A DNA stretch of 40,071 nt from Bacteroidales bacterium (GTDB lineage: Bacteria > Bacteroidota > Bacteroidia > Bacteroidales > Muribaculaceae): contig DXYS01000010.1 of NCBI GenBank assembly GCA_019415705.1, positions 15,858 to 55,928 of the forward strand, given 5' to 3'. Made by a program: the position numbers and the translations under genes. Shown here piece by piece: positions 1-7,568 of this stretch (the first letter of the stretch is position 1; each line of letters begins with the position of its first letter). The notes beneath the pieces were generated by a model that was given only the letters and a program-made list of their open reading frames with translations, was not told the origin of the DNA and ran no database searches.

Positions 1-168
1 CCCGCAAACGGCGCAAACCGTCCCAACGTCCCTGATTCACGGCCTATAATATCCTCACCCTCAGGCACACAAAGACCGGGCAACATGGGACTCCCGACGT
101 TCACACCTTCATCCGGCAACTCAAAGCCTGCCGGCAACAACTCGTCTGACGGTCACCGCGGGCGCTGA
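1..168 (+). CDS. C-terminal tail of an unidentified plus-strand protein (partial)
   Basis: A plus-strand frame is open from the first base and ends at a TGA at 166-168, giving 55 residues. The peptide is rich in Pro, Asn, Gly and Ser (for example RPNVPDSRPIISSPSG and TFTPSSGNSKPAGNNSSDG) and looks like the disordered tail of a larger protein. It overlaps the 3' end of the convergent MATE gene by 16 bp. No domain is present, so no function can be given. The opposite strand is also open here but has no ATG near the MATE stop and reads less like a protein tail. Strand assignment is therefore probable rather than certain. Confidence 0.42.
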   Translation, partial: PANGANRPNVPDSRPIISSPSGTQRPGNMGLPTFTPSSGNSKPAGNNSSDGHRGR

Positions 169-1526
169 TTCATTCGCCCGATTTGTCTAAGCTGCCATAT
201 TATCATGGCGGCCGTCACCAATGTGGCCAGCGCGTCAGAGCTCGGGAACGACATCCACACACCTTTCAGACCGAACTGCGACGGAAGTATCATCAGCAGC
301 GGTATCAAAAATATGACCTGACGTGTCAGGCTGAGGAATATTGACTTGCCGGCACAGCCAATGCTTTGAAAGAAAGTAGTCGACACAATCTGAAATCCGA
401 CCACTCCGAAGACAAGCATCGCCGTGGTCAGCGCCGTCGACGTCAGCGATATCATCGTATCGTCAGAGGTGAACGCCGTCGCAATAGCCGACGGAAAAAT
501 CATGGCCACAATCTCGCCGCCGGCACAAATGACTGTAGAGACTCCTGCAGCAAGCCAGAATGTACGTCGGAGGCGGCTGTAGTGGCCGGCGCCGTAGTTA
601 TATCCTATAATCGGCTGCATGCCCTGACAGATACCCAACACCACCGTGACCAACAACGATGTGTAGGTCGAGAATATGCCGGCCGCGCCCACGGCCATAT
701 CTCCGCCGTAGGTATATAGCGAGTTATTTATAAGCACATTGATAAAACATGCCGCAGCGTTGACCAACGCAGGCGCAGCACCTATGGCCACAATCGACAT
801 GACGACCGCAAGACGCAGGCGGTAAATGCCTTTGACAAAGTGCAACGTAACATCGCGACGGAAGAAATGCACCATAACAAAAGCTGCCGACGCAGTCATC
901 GCTATATCCGTCGCTATGGCCGCACCCTTGATGCCCATGCCGAACACGAATATAAATATAGGTGCAAGAGCGATATTGATGCCGGCTCCGAGCATCATCG
1001 TCAGCATGGCGCGCCGCGGATAGCCCGACGCTCGCATTATGTTGTTGAAACTGAAGGCGAGATTAGTCATCAGCAGACCCGGCAGAAGATAAAGTATGAA
1101 GTCGCGCGCATAAGGCAGCGTGGCGTCGCTCGCCCCGAAAGCCCGCAGTATCGGGTCTATAAATATGCCGAAGATGCTGATATAAATTGTCGCATTGAGT
1201 ATAATCAGCACTAAGGAGTTGCCCAATACAAGGCTCGCGCCGTGGCGGTCGCGTCGTCCGAGCAGTATCGAGACGCGCGCCGAGGCGCCGGCGCCGACAA
1301 GCACTCCGAGCGCTGTCGCCAGATTCATCACCGGAAACGTGATGGCCAAACCCGATATCGCATCGGGCCCCACGCCGCGACCGATGAATATTCGGTCTAT
1401 GACGTTATAGAGCGACATGACAATCATGCCGACGACCGCCGGCAGACTGTAAGTCCACAGCAGACGTCCTACAGGCATTGTTTCGAGTTGCTTCAGTCGC
1501 TCTTGATTGTCAGTTTCATCGGCCAT
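153..1526 (-). CDS. MATE family multidrug/cation efflux transporter
   Basis: An inner-membrane antiporter of the MATE (MatE/NorM/DinF-like) family, which exports drugs or metabolites using Na+ or H+ gradients. About twelve hydrophobic segments are visible. The amino end has the family pattern ETMPVGRLLWTYSLPAVVGM followed by YNVIDRIFIGRG, and a second-half repeat carries GICQGMQPIIGYNYGAG. The 457-residue length from this start is normal. I prefer the ATG at 1524-1526 (MADETDNQERL). Upstream ATGs at 1574 and 1598 lie inside a 37-bp perfect palindrome and would add a short peptide unlike the family. It lies downstream of the TPR gene on the same strand. The substrate cannot be read from sequence. 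A longer start at 1598 remains possible. Confidence 0.9.
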   Translation of the reverse strand: MADETDNQERLKQLETMPVGRLLWTYSLPAVVGMIVMSLYNVIDRIFIGRGVGPDAISGLAITFPVMNLATALGVLVGAGASARVSILLGRRDRHGASLVLGNSLVLIILNATIYISIFGIFIDPILRAFGASDATLPYARDFILYLLPGLLMTNLAFSFNNIMRASGYPRRAMLTMMLGAGINIALAPIFIFVFGMGIKGAAIATDIAMTASAAFVMVHFFRRDVTLHFVKGIYRLRLAVVMSIVAIGAAPALVNAAACFINVLINNSLYTYGGDMAVGAAGIFSTYTSLLVTVVLGICQGMQPIIGYNYGAGHYSRLRRTFWLAAGVSTVICAGGEIVAMIFPSAIATAFTSDDTMISLTSTALTTAMLVFGVVGFQIVSTTFFQSIGCAGKSIFLSLTRQVIFLIPLLMILPSQFGLKGVWMSFPSSDALATLVTAAMIIWQLRQIGRMNQRPR

Positions 1527-1563
1527 CGGCAAGAAATATTTGATTAGATTGGTCTCTATATCA

Positions 1564-1600
1564 GAATGTGTCATTATTGCCGGGCAATAATGACACATTC
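1564..1600. repeat. 37-bp perfect inverted repeat upstream of the MATE gene
   Basis: A 17-base arm at 1564-1580 (GAATGTGTCATTATTGC) is matched without error by its reverse complement at 1584-1600, around a CGG spacer. It lies between the TPR stop (1663) and the preferred MATE start (1526). No run of T follows on either strand, so a simple intrinsic terminator is unlikely. A dimeric repressor operator controlling the MATE gene, or an RNA hairpin in its leader, would fit. The palindrome itself creates matching ATG codons on both strands. Confidence 0.75.
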
Positions 1601-1662
1601 ATTTACATTGTGCCGGACAAGCGTCCGCCGCTCGGCAGACGCCCGGTATGTCTGTTGTACTC

Positions 1663-2313
1663 TTATTCGGCTATCGATGCCTTGGCACGCTCCCAGTATT
1701 TACGGGCGTCGAAACCAGCAATCCGGCCGTAGGTGGGATAATCTTTCACAATTGTCTCATAGCACTTGGCCTCTTCTTTGTAATTTTTCTCGGCACGATA
1801 GACATTGGCGAGTTTAACAAGGATAATAGGCACAAGCTGAGTATTTCCGTCGGCCTCGCTGATAGCGTCTTTGTAAGCGCTGATAGCTGCCGCGTTGTTT
1901 TTGAGATTTACATAGCAGTCGCCTTTGAGAGTCTCGACGCCGGCAGCCACGATGTCATCGTCAATCGATGCATCATCAAGATACTTGGCGGCCTCCTCGT
2001 ATTTACCGTCCTGATACAGACGTATGGCAGCCTCGACTTTGGCGCGGTTACCGCTCTTTGTGCCGTGTGTGGCGGCGTCCTCATAAAGTTTGAGAGCGAT
2101 TGAATCGTTCTGCTCCACATCTGCGAGAGCAATGGCCTGATCGGCTTTGGCTGTCTGATTCTGACGCACGAGATACCATGCGAGAATTGCGACAAGAATA
2201 ACAACGACTGCGACAAAGAGACCGATAAGCTCTTTACGGTATTTCTTGGTTTTTGCCACGAAATCGGCTTCTTCCTCGATTACAGGCTTGATTTGGGGAT
2301 TTTTGTTTTCCAT
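1663..2313 (-). CDS. Membrane-anchored tetratricopeptide repeat protein
   Basis: A 216-residue protein with a charged cytoplasmic amino end, one transmembrane helix (about residues 29-48, LIGLFVAVVVILVAILAWYL) and a soluble helical region outside. TPR-like helix pairs are visible at roughly residues 75-205, for example RLYQDGKYEEAAKYLDDA, NNAAAISAYKDAI and NYKEEAKCYETIVKDYP. The architecture resembles YfgM-type periplasmic TPR proteins, which act as scaffolds near the Sec translocon or envelope chaperones. Homologous single-helix TPR proteins are common in Bacteroidales. It has its own likely promoter upstream (2386-2393). The 136-bp gap to the MATE start, with the palindrome in it, leaves co-transcription undecided. 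The specific partner is unknown. Confidence 0.8.
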   Translation of the reverse strand: MENKNPQIKPVIEEEADFVAKTKKYRKELIGLFVAVVVILVAILAWYLVRQNQTAKADQAIALADVEQNDSIALKLYEDAATHGTKSGNRAKVEAAIRLYQDGKYEEAAKYLDDASIDDDIVAAGVETLKGDCYVNLKNNAAAISAYKDAISEADGNTQLVPIILVKLANVYRAEKNYKEEAKCYETIVKDYPTYGRIAGFDARKYWERAKASIAE

Positions 2314-2385
2314 TTATGTTATGATATTTGTTTGTTCTCTTAAATGCCGAGCCTCAGCTCATCGACTGCTGTCCTTTACGAACTG

Positions 2386-2393
2386 CAAAAATA
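2386..2393 (-). promoter_or_regulatory. Likely -7 element for the TPR gene
   Basis: On the minus strand the site reads TATTTTTG, a match to the Bacteroidetes -7 consensus TAnnTTTG, about 72 bp before the TPR start. No good TTTG is found at the -33 distance, so the call is moderate. Confidence 0.4.
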
Positions 2394-2501
2394 GTGTTTA
2401 TATCTCAGATAATAAAATTTTTGGCTCTAAATCTCCTTTTTTTCAAAGGCAGGTTTAACCTTTTTCAAAGCATGCGACTATATGACATCTTTCATGCAGA
2501 C

Positions 2502-2533
2502 AAAAAACAGACCGCGCCGGAGCGCGGTCTGTT
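2502..2533 (-). terminator. Rho-independent terminator of the BspA-like gene
   Basis: A 12-bp perfect stem (AACAGACCGCGC at 2506-2517 with its complement at 2522-2533) closes a four-base loop. On the minus strand it is followed by a run of six T. It starts 33 bp after the stop of the LRR gene. Confidence 0.88.
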
Positions 2534-2565
2534 ACAATATCATTACCGGGATATGTGCATAATTT

Positions 2566-4851
2566 TTATTTCACCACAACCTTGCGTACAGAGCCGTCAG
2601 ACATTTTGACAATGTGGAGACCTTTTGAATCAGCCGAAATTACACGGCCCGCCACGTCATAATGTTCTACTGCAACAATGTCGCTGTCAGCATTAATGTC
2701 GTCAATGCCTGATGTTGCGCCTTTGAGTTCGATGACTATTTCTTCATTCTTGTCACCGGCGGCATTCCGAACAATACCGGCAGGAATTATCATGTAATAG
2801 ACAATGGCATCATTGACTTTGAACGACTGCACGCAAGAGTCATAATCCGAAGCCCACAGGTTCAGCGTGTTATCATTATCTTTTGTCGCTTTCCAGCCAA
2901 GGTCGGGAGAGATTTCCTTACCGTCGACAGAGTTACCTTCGCGCAGATGGGCGTCGGGTCCGTAATCAATGATAGTAATGTCATCAGCAAACGTGATGAG
3001 GAATTTCATGTCAAAATAACCGGGAGCGAGGACAGTGCCGTCGGCAGGTGTGACACTTACGATCTCGAGAGGTTTGGGAGCGGCCGGACCGACCCACTTG
3101 ACGACGATGCGTTCGTTGAGCGAGCCGTCAGCGCTTCTGGCGATACCTGCAGGGATGATAAGATAATATTCGGCGTCCTGTTCGGTTGTGAATGTCTGTG
3201 TGTATCCGTCACCGTCGTCTGACCATACGCGTATAGCGTTGTTACCGGCTGAGGTCACTTTCCATCCGGCATCAGAGCCGATAATCGCGCCTGAAAGCTC
3301 GCTGCCTTTGCGCAGATAGACCTCGGGGACAGCATTGACTATCGTAACCTCTGACCCGAACTCTATCTCGACTTTCATTTCGGCGTATTTACCGAGCACA
3401 GTGCCGTCGGCAGGTGTGATGCTGACAGTAGAGAGCACGGCGTTCTCGTCTTCGACAAGTTTGAAATATGAGCCCCAGCCTGCGTCTTTATATGACTCGA
3501 GGCAACCTTTGGGCACATAACACGGAGTCGTTTCGCTGATGCCGTAGAACGGGCTGTCATAAGTTTCGTAAACATCATCGATTTCGGGAGCCTCAGAGCC
3601 GAGACACTTCATCGATGTCAGTTTTTTGTTATTATGGAAAGCGTGGTTATAGATAAGCTTCACGCCTGAGGGGATTGTCACCGACGTCAGCTCGGTACAG
3701 CCGGCAAAAGCTCCGTCCAGCACATAAGGCATATTATCCGGCAGAGTGACTTCTGTAAGTTTGGTGTCTGCAAAACCCTGCTCGCCTATATATGTGATAG
3801 TCGACGGGAAATTGATTTCGGCAAGCGCTGACTGACAGAATGCATAATCATCGATAGCAAGAATACCTTGAGGCAGAGTGACCTTGGTCACTTCACTTCC
3901 CCAGAACGCACCGCCGTTGATGCCGACACATTTTGCCGACACGCTGACAGCCGTCTTTCCCTTCATCGGGACTGCATAGAGGAGTCTTTCGGCTGCATCA
4001 TAAAGTACGCCGTCGATTAAGACAAAGCTCTGATTGCCCGACGCCAGATTGATGGAGCTGATTGAGCTCTTGGCAAATGCGCTTGTGCCGATTTCATTGA
4101 CCGCGGCGGGGATGGTTATCTCCGTGAGAGCCGTGCCGAGAAAACACTCCATGCCGATAGACGTAATGGTCTCAGGCATATTGACCGACGCGAGCATTGT
4201 GCAGCCTGAGAATGTGCCGATTCCGAGTTTGGTCAAAGATGAGGGAAGCTTGACCGAGGTCAGGCTCGTACAGTTCAGAAACGCTTTGTCGCCCAGCTCG
4301 GTGAGAGATTCCGGAAGAACAATTTCAGTGACAGGCACTTTATAAAAAGCCGAAGTGCCTATTTTTTCCAGACCTTCATGGAAAGTAACGGAAGTCAGCG
4401 CTTTACATGTGAAAAAGGCGCTGTTGCCGATTTCCTTGACCGATGCGGGGATATCAAGCGATGTCACGGCCGTAGACGAAAACGCATAATCGCCGATAAC
4501 CTTGAGTCCGGCAGGAAGATTAACCGAAGCAAGGTCCGAAGAGCCGCTGAATGCCGAAGCTCCGAACGACTCTATCGTATTAGGCAATTTTATTTCGGTA
4601 GCATATGTCCATCTGAACGCTTCTTCGCCGATTGCTGTAACGGTGTATGTCACATTGTCGTTCACCACCGTCTCCGGGACAATATATGAGGTTAATTTCG
4701 CCCCTGAGCCATCCTTAGAGTCGGCTTTAGATACCGCTACGGTAGTTTCGCCCGTCGTCTCGAAAGTCAACGAACCGCTTTTGAACGATACGGCTCCCAT
4801 CGAATACGAGACGGCCAAAAGCGCACTAAGTGTAAGTAATTGTTTTTTCAT
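2566..4851 (-). CDS. Secreted BspA-like leucine-rich-repeat protein with T9SS-type C-terminal tail
   Basis: A 761-residue surface or secreted protein. Residues 1-19 form a signal peptide (MKKQLLTLSALLAVSYSMG). Residues of about 60-430 are a series of BspA-type (LRR_5) repeats such as IPASVKEIGNSAFFTC and LPSSLTKLGIGTFSGC. Two tandem Ig-like domains follow, each opening with the phrase TPADGTVL and ending in YYLIIPAGI or YYMIIPAGI. The last 35 or so residues (HYDVAGRV...GLHIVKMSDGSVRKVVVK) match the short type A sorting tail used by T9SS cargo. BspA-like proteins bind host matrix or other cells in oral and gut Bacteroidales; the ligand here is unknown. It is monocistronic, with a matched promoter (4965-4996) and a strong terminator (2502-2533). 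T9SS export is inferred from the tail and the nearby PorU/V/W/X genes. Confidence 0.9.
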   Translation of the reverse strand: MKKQLLTLSALLAVSYSMGAVSFKSGSLTFETTGETTVAVSKADSKDGSGAKLTSYIVPETVVNDNVTYTVTAIGEEAFRWTYATEIKLPNTIESFGASAFSGSSDLASVNLPAGLKVIGDYAFSSTAVTSLDIPASVKEIGNSAFFTCKALTSVTFHEGLEKIGTSAFYKVPVTEIVLPESLTELGDKAFLNCTSLTSVKLPSSLTKLGIGTFSGCTMLASVNMPETITSIGMECFLGTALTEITIPAAVNEIGTSAFAKSSISSINLASGNQSFVLIDGVLYDAAERLLYAVPMKGKTAVSVSAKCVGINGGAFWGSEVTKVTLPQGILAIDDYAFCQSALAEINFPSTITYIGEQGFADTKLTEVTLPDNMPYVLDGAFAGCTELTSVTIPSGVKLIYNHAFHNNKKLTSMKCLGSEAPEIDDVYETYDSPFYGISETTPCYVPKGCLESYKDAGWGSYFKLVEDENAVLSTVSITPADGTVLGKYAEMKVEIEFGSEVTIVNAVPEVYLRKGSELSGAIIGSDAGWKVTSAGNNAIRVWSDDGDGYTQTFTTEQDAEYYLIIPAGIARSADGSLNERIVVKWVGPAAPKPLEIVSVTPADGTVLAPGYFDMKFLITFADDITIIDYGPDAHLREGNSVDGKEISPDLGWKATKDNDNTLNLWASDYDSCVQSFKVNDAIVYYMIIPAGIVRNAAGDKNEEIVIELKGATSGIDDINADSDIVAVEHYDVAGRVISADSKGLHIVKMSDGSVRKVVVK

Positions 4852-4964
4852 AAAATTGCTCTTTGTCAGGAATTATTATACTTTGCCGGCCATCGCTCTC
4901 CCGACATTCAGCTCAGACCGGCTTTTGTTATATCGATTTGTCAACAAAAAAGCTTATCTAAAAG

Positions 4965-4996
4965 CAAAATTATAAATTTATCCGACTCTCGGCAAA
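4965..4996 (-). promoter_or_regulatory. Promoter of the BspA-like gene
   Basis: On the minus strand TTTG (4993-4996) is followed after 20 bp by TAATTTTG (4965-4972). This is the full Bacteroidetes -33/-7 pattern. Transcription would start near 4960, giving a leader of about 105 nt. Confidence 0.7.
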
Positions 4997-5168
4997 CAAA
5001 ATTAAATAAAAATACGCATTTTTGCGTAAATCATGCACTCAATAGACGGTTCCCGCAGGCAATTTTTCAGATAATTAAACCTATTGTCCCGCACATATCC
5101 CTCAGCCAACCCGTTTTAGATATATTTGACCCCGTCAATTTCTTTCGTCAGTCAAAACCTAAAGTTTT

Positions 5169-5201
5169 TTTGGCTTTGCTCTCGACTAATCCGTATATTT
5201 G
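5169..5201 (+). promoter_or_regulatory. Promoter of cdd
   Basis: TTTG (5169-5172) is followed after 21 bp by TATATTTG (5194-5201), the Bacteroidetes -33/-7 pattern. The ATG lies 26 bp further on, so the leader is short. Confidence 0.65.
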
Positions 5202-5227
5202 CATAATATCAACCCAACAGATAAAAA

Positions 5228-5701
5228 ATGAAAAAACTGACCATTTCCACCACTGTCAAAATTGCGTCATACGATGAGCTTGACGAGCAGCAGAGACATC
5301 TTGTCGATTTGGCACGCGAAGCGACATCGCGCAGCTATGCTCCTTACAGCCACTTCTCAGTGGGCGCGGCCATAGCCTTGGACAACGGCGAGATTGTCAC
5401 CGGCGCCAATCAGGAGAACGCCGCCTACCCCTCAGGCACCTGCGCCGAGCGCTCGGCCTGCTATTATGCCCATGCGCAGTACCCCGAGGCTCATTTCGAG
5501 GCCATAGCCATAGCCGCTCGCGGCACTGACGGCCTTGAGGTCGCCGACCCCTGTGCGCCATGCGGAGCATGTCGCCAAGCTCTTTTAGAGTATGAGAAAC
5601 TCGCCGGCCACGACGTCGAGGTCATACTCACCGGTCGCGATAAAATCTACATTCTCCCGTCGGTACGCTCGACTCTGCCGCTGGCGTTTTCAGAATTTTA
5701 A
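5228..5701 (+). CDS. cdd: Cytidine deaminase
   Basis: Zinc-dependent hydrolytic deamination of cytidine and deoxycytidine to uridine and deoxyuridine in pyrimidine salvage; cytoplasmic. The 157 residues include the CDA signature: FSVGAAI near 43-49, C72-A73-E74 (zinc ligand and catalytic Glu in TCAERSA) and P108-C109-x-x-C112 (PCAPCGACRQ), giving the three-Cys zinc site of tetrameric CDAs. The length is normal for Bacteroidales CDA, with a short extra amino end. It has its own promoter and is followed 84 bp later by tyrS, which has a separate -7 box. Confidence 0.96.
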   Translation: MKKLTISTTVKIASYDELDEQQRHLVDLAREATSRSYAPYSHFSVGAAIALDNGEIVTGANQENAAYPSGTCAERSACYYAHAQYPEAHFEAIAIAARGTDGLEVADPCAPCGACRQALLEYEKLAGHDVEVILTGRDKIYILPSVRSTLPLAFSEF

Positions 5702-5745
5702 GACCGCTCGGCGCCCTTAAAGCCTCTGATTAAAAATATAATTTG

Positions 5746-5753
5746 TAACTTTG
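5746..5753 (+). promoter_or_regulatory. Likely -7 element for tyrS
   Basis: TAACTTTG matches TAnnTTTG, 32 bp before the tyrS ATG. The -33 region has no clear TTTG. The same octamer is used by both tRNA promoters in this window, which supports the call. Confidence 0.5.
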
Positions 5754-5785
5754 CACCCTCAGAAACTTCAACACTATAAATACTT

Positions 5786-7078
5786 ATGGACTTTATCGAA
5801 GAACTCACTTGGCGCGGCATGATCCACACCATGATGCCGGGCACAGACGAGCAACTTAAGAAAGAAATGACAACGGCCTATCTCGGCATTGACCCGACGG
5901 CCGACAGCCTGCATATCGGACATTTGGTCGGCGTGATGATGCTCAAGCATTTTCAGCGCGCCGGTCATAAACCTATCGCTCTGGTCGGCGGAGCCACCGG
6001 CATGATCGGAGACCCCTCGATGAAAAGTCAGGAACGCAAACTGCTCGACGAGGAGACTCTCCGCCACAATCAGGAGGCCATCAAGCGCCAGCTCGCCAAA
6101 TTCCTCGACTTCGACAGCGACGCGCCCAATGCCGCCGAGCTTGTCAACAACTACGACTGGATGAAAAACTTCTCGTTCCTCGACTTCATCCGCGATGTGG
6201 GCAAGCACATCACCGTCAATTACATGATGGCCAAAGACTCAGTCAAGAAACGTCTTGCCGGCGACTCCCAGCAGGGCATGTCGTTCACAGAATTCTCTTA
6301 TCAGCTCGTGCAGGGCTACGACTTCCTGACCCTCTACCGCGACAAGAACTGTCGTCTGCAGCTCGGCGGCTCAGACCAGTGGGGCAACATCACCACCGGC
6401 ACCGAGCTCATCCGACGCACACTCGGCGGCGAGGCCTACGCTCTCACCTGTCCGCTTATCACCAAAGCCGACGGCGGAAAATTCGGCAAAACGGAGAGCG
6501 GCAACGTATGGTTAGACCCGCGCTACACGTCGCCTTACAAGTTCTATCAGTTCTGGCTCAACGTCTCTGACGCCGACGCCGAGAAATACATCAAGATATT
6601 CACCGAACTCACACGCGAGGAAATTGACGCCCTCATCGCCGAGCAGGCCACTGATCCCGGACGTCGCCCCCTCCAGAAACGTCTTGCCAAAGAAATCACC
6701 ACAATGGTACACTCAGAGGCAGACTGGCAGGCTGCTGTCGAGGCGTCGGAAATACTCTTCAGCAACAAGGCCACCGAAACCCTCCACAAAATCGACGAGG
6801 ACACACTGCTCGCCGTTTTCGAAGGCGTCCCCACATTTGAGGTGTCGCGTCAGGAAATCGCCGACGGCATCAAGCTCGCCGACCTCCTCGTAGACCGCGC
6901 ACAGGTCTTCCCCTCTAAGGGCGAGATGCGCAAAATGGCCCAGCAGGGCGGCTTCGCCATCAACAAGGAGAAAATCACCGATGCCTACGCTCCCGCCTCG
7001 CTTGACATGCTGCTCAATGACAAATACATCATCGCCCAGCGCGGCAAGAAAAACTACTACCTCCTGATTGCAAAATAA
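5786..7078 (+). CDS. tyrS: Tyrosine--tRNA ligase
   Basis: Class I aminoacyl-tRNA synthetase that charges tRNA-Tyr; cytoplasmic and essential. Of 430 residues, the Rossmann core carries the HIGH motif at 43-46 (SLHIGHLVG) and the KMSKS-equivalent KFGKT at 232-236. The tyrosine-binding stretch YQLVQGYDF and the GGSDQWGN motif lie between them. A carboxy-terminal S4-like RNA-binding domain (MRKMAQQGGFAINKEKI onward) completes the TyrRS form. The start follows a Bacteroidetes -7 box. A 163-bp gap separates it from the downstream tRNA-Gln, which has its own promoter. Confidence 0.98.
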   Translation: MDFIEELTWRGMIHTMMPGTDEQLKKEMTTAYLGIDPTADSLHIGHLVGVMMLKHFQRAGHKPIALVGGATGMIGDPSMKSQERKLLDEETLRHNQEAIKRQLAKFLDFDSDAPNAAELVNNYDWMKNFSFLDFIRDVGKHITVNYMMAKDSVKKRLAGDSQQGMSFTEFSYQLVQGYDFLTLYRDKNCRLQLGGSDQWGNITTGTELIRRTLGGEAYALTCPLITKADGGKFGKTESGNVWLDPRYTSPYKFYQFWLNVSDADAEKYIKIFTELTREEIDALIAEQATDPGRRPLQKRLAKEITTMVHSEADWQAAVEASEILFSNKATETLHKIDEDTLLAVFEGVPTFEVSRQEIADGIKLADLLVDRAQVFPSKGEMRKMAQQGGFAINKEKITDAYAPASLDMLLNDKYIIAQRGKKNYYLLIAK

Positions 7079-7084
7079 AACTCT

Positions 7085-7131
7085 ACATTAAGACCATAAG
7101 GTACTTAACGACCTTAAGGACTTTAAAGTCC
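7085..7131. repeat. Degenerate short direct repeats ending in a 14-bp palindrome
   Basis: Downstream of tyrS the sequence cycles through units related to TTAAGGAC/TTAACGACC at 9-11 bp intervals and ends in the perfect palindrome GGACTTTAAAGTCC (7118-7131). It is intergenic, and no function is evident. Confidence 0.4.
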
Positions 7132-7166
7132 CTACCCACATAAGTTAAAAAGATTTTCAGGCTAAT

Positions 7167-7198
7167 TTTGCAGTTTAGCCAAATTTTATGTAACTTTG
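7167..7198 (+). promoter_or_regulatory. Promoter of tRNA-Gln
   Basis: TTTG (7167-7170), a 20-bp gap, then TAACTTTG (7191-7198): the full Bacteroidetes promoter pattern. It sits 44 bp before the mature tRNA. Confidence 0.75.
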
Positions 7199-7241
7199 TG
7201 GCGCTTAAGTCATCGCCGACGGCAAAGGCTGGGCAAAGGAT

Positions 7242-7312
7242 AGTCTTATGGTGTAATGGTAGCACTACAGTTTTTGGTTCTGTCTGTCTAGGTTCGAATC
7301 CTGGTAAGACTA
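7242..7312 (+). tRNA. tRNA-Gln (anticodon UUG)
   Basis: A cloverleaf can be drawn by hand. The acceptor AGTCTTA (7242-7248) pairs with TAAGACT (7305-7311), with A as discriminator. The anticodon arm is ACAGT/TCTGT around the loop TTTTGGT (7272-7278), giving anticodon TTG. The T arm is CTAGG/CCTGG around TTCGAAT (7293-7299). The D arm is short with loop TAATGGTAG. CCA is not encoded. Confidence 0.95.
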
Positions 7313-7319
7313 CTTCTTA

Positions 7320-7353
7320 AATCGGCTGACTCACATATCTGAGCCGGCCGATT
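7320..7353 (+). terminator. Possible terminator hairpin after tRNA-Gln
   Basis: AATCGGC (7320-7326) pairs with GCCGATT (7347-7353), and an inner CTCA/TGAG pair strengthens the fold. It follows the tRNA by 8 bp. The downstream sequence is only moderately T-rich, so the termination role is uncertain. Confidence 0.38.
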
Positions 7354-7406
7354 GTTATTAATAACGGGCCAATTGCAAAACCCGGCTGAATTGTTATACA
7401 AAAAAT

Positions 7407-7510
7407 ATGTAGGGACATGCCAAAGCGACCTGACGGGAGCGACGGCATGTATAATACGCGTGTAAAACATTAGCGGCCACATTATACTTGCCTATGTCAA
7501 GTTCCTACAT
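7407..7510. repeat. Intergenic repeat, copy A (downstream of tRNA-Gln)
   Basis: A 104-bp segment bounded by ATGTAGGGAC and the near-complement GTTCCTACAT. Its right half, 7443-7492, begins CGGCATGTATAAT, ends ATACTTGCC, and closely resembles 34466-34515, which lies downstream of the other tRNA in the window. Both copies also have the phrase GGACATGCCAAAGCG nearby. No coding potential is evident. It looks like a dispersed non-coding element. Confidence 0.65.
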
Positions 7511-7568
7511 TGTCTTTAACGACTGCTTTTTTACATTGATCTTAACAATTAATTTTACGACTCACACC

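Larger units (their letters stand above)
4852..5227. other. Divergent intergenic region between the BspA-like gene and cdd
   Basis: This 376-bp AT-rich gap holds the two divergent promoters described separately. It also has a small hairpin (TACGCA at 5013-5018, complement at 5023-5028) just upstream of the BspA-like gene's -33 box. No convincing gene or structured RNA is seen in it. Confidence 0.6.

Noticed and set aside
1..152. Minus-strand open frame continuing to the window start in the MATE frame
   Set aside because: It begins after the MATE stop and has no ATG until 84-86. The plus-strand reading gives a more plausible disordered protein tail with a stop.
1527..1598. N-terminal extension of the MATE protein to ATG 1598
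   Set aside because: The extra codons come from the 37-bp palindrome, and the added peptide is unlike MATE amino ends.
4840..5277. Plus-strand frame crossing the intergenic region into cdd
   Set aside because: It spans the cdd promoter, overlaps cdd in another frame and has no protein-like pattern.
7488..7568. N-terminal extension of the HAD phosphatase
   Set aside because: It would read through the end of the intergenic repeat and push motif I 27 residues inward; the ATG at 7569 fits the family.
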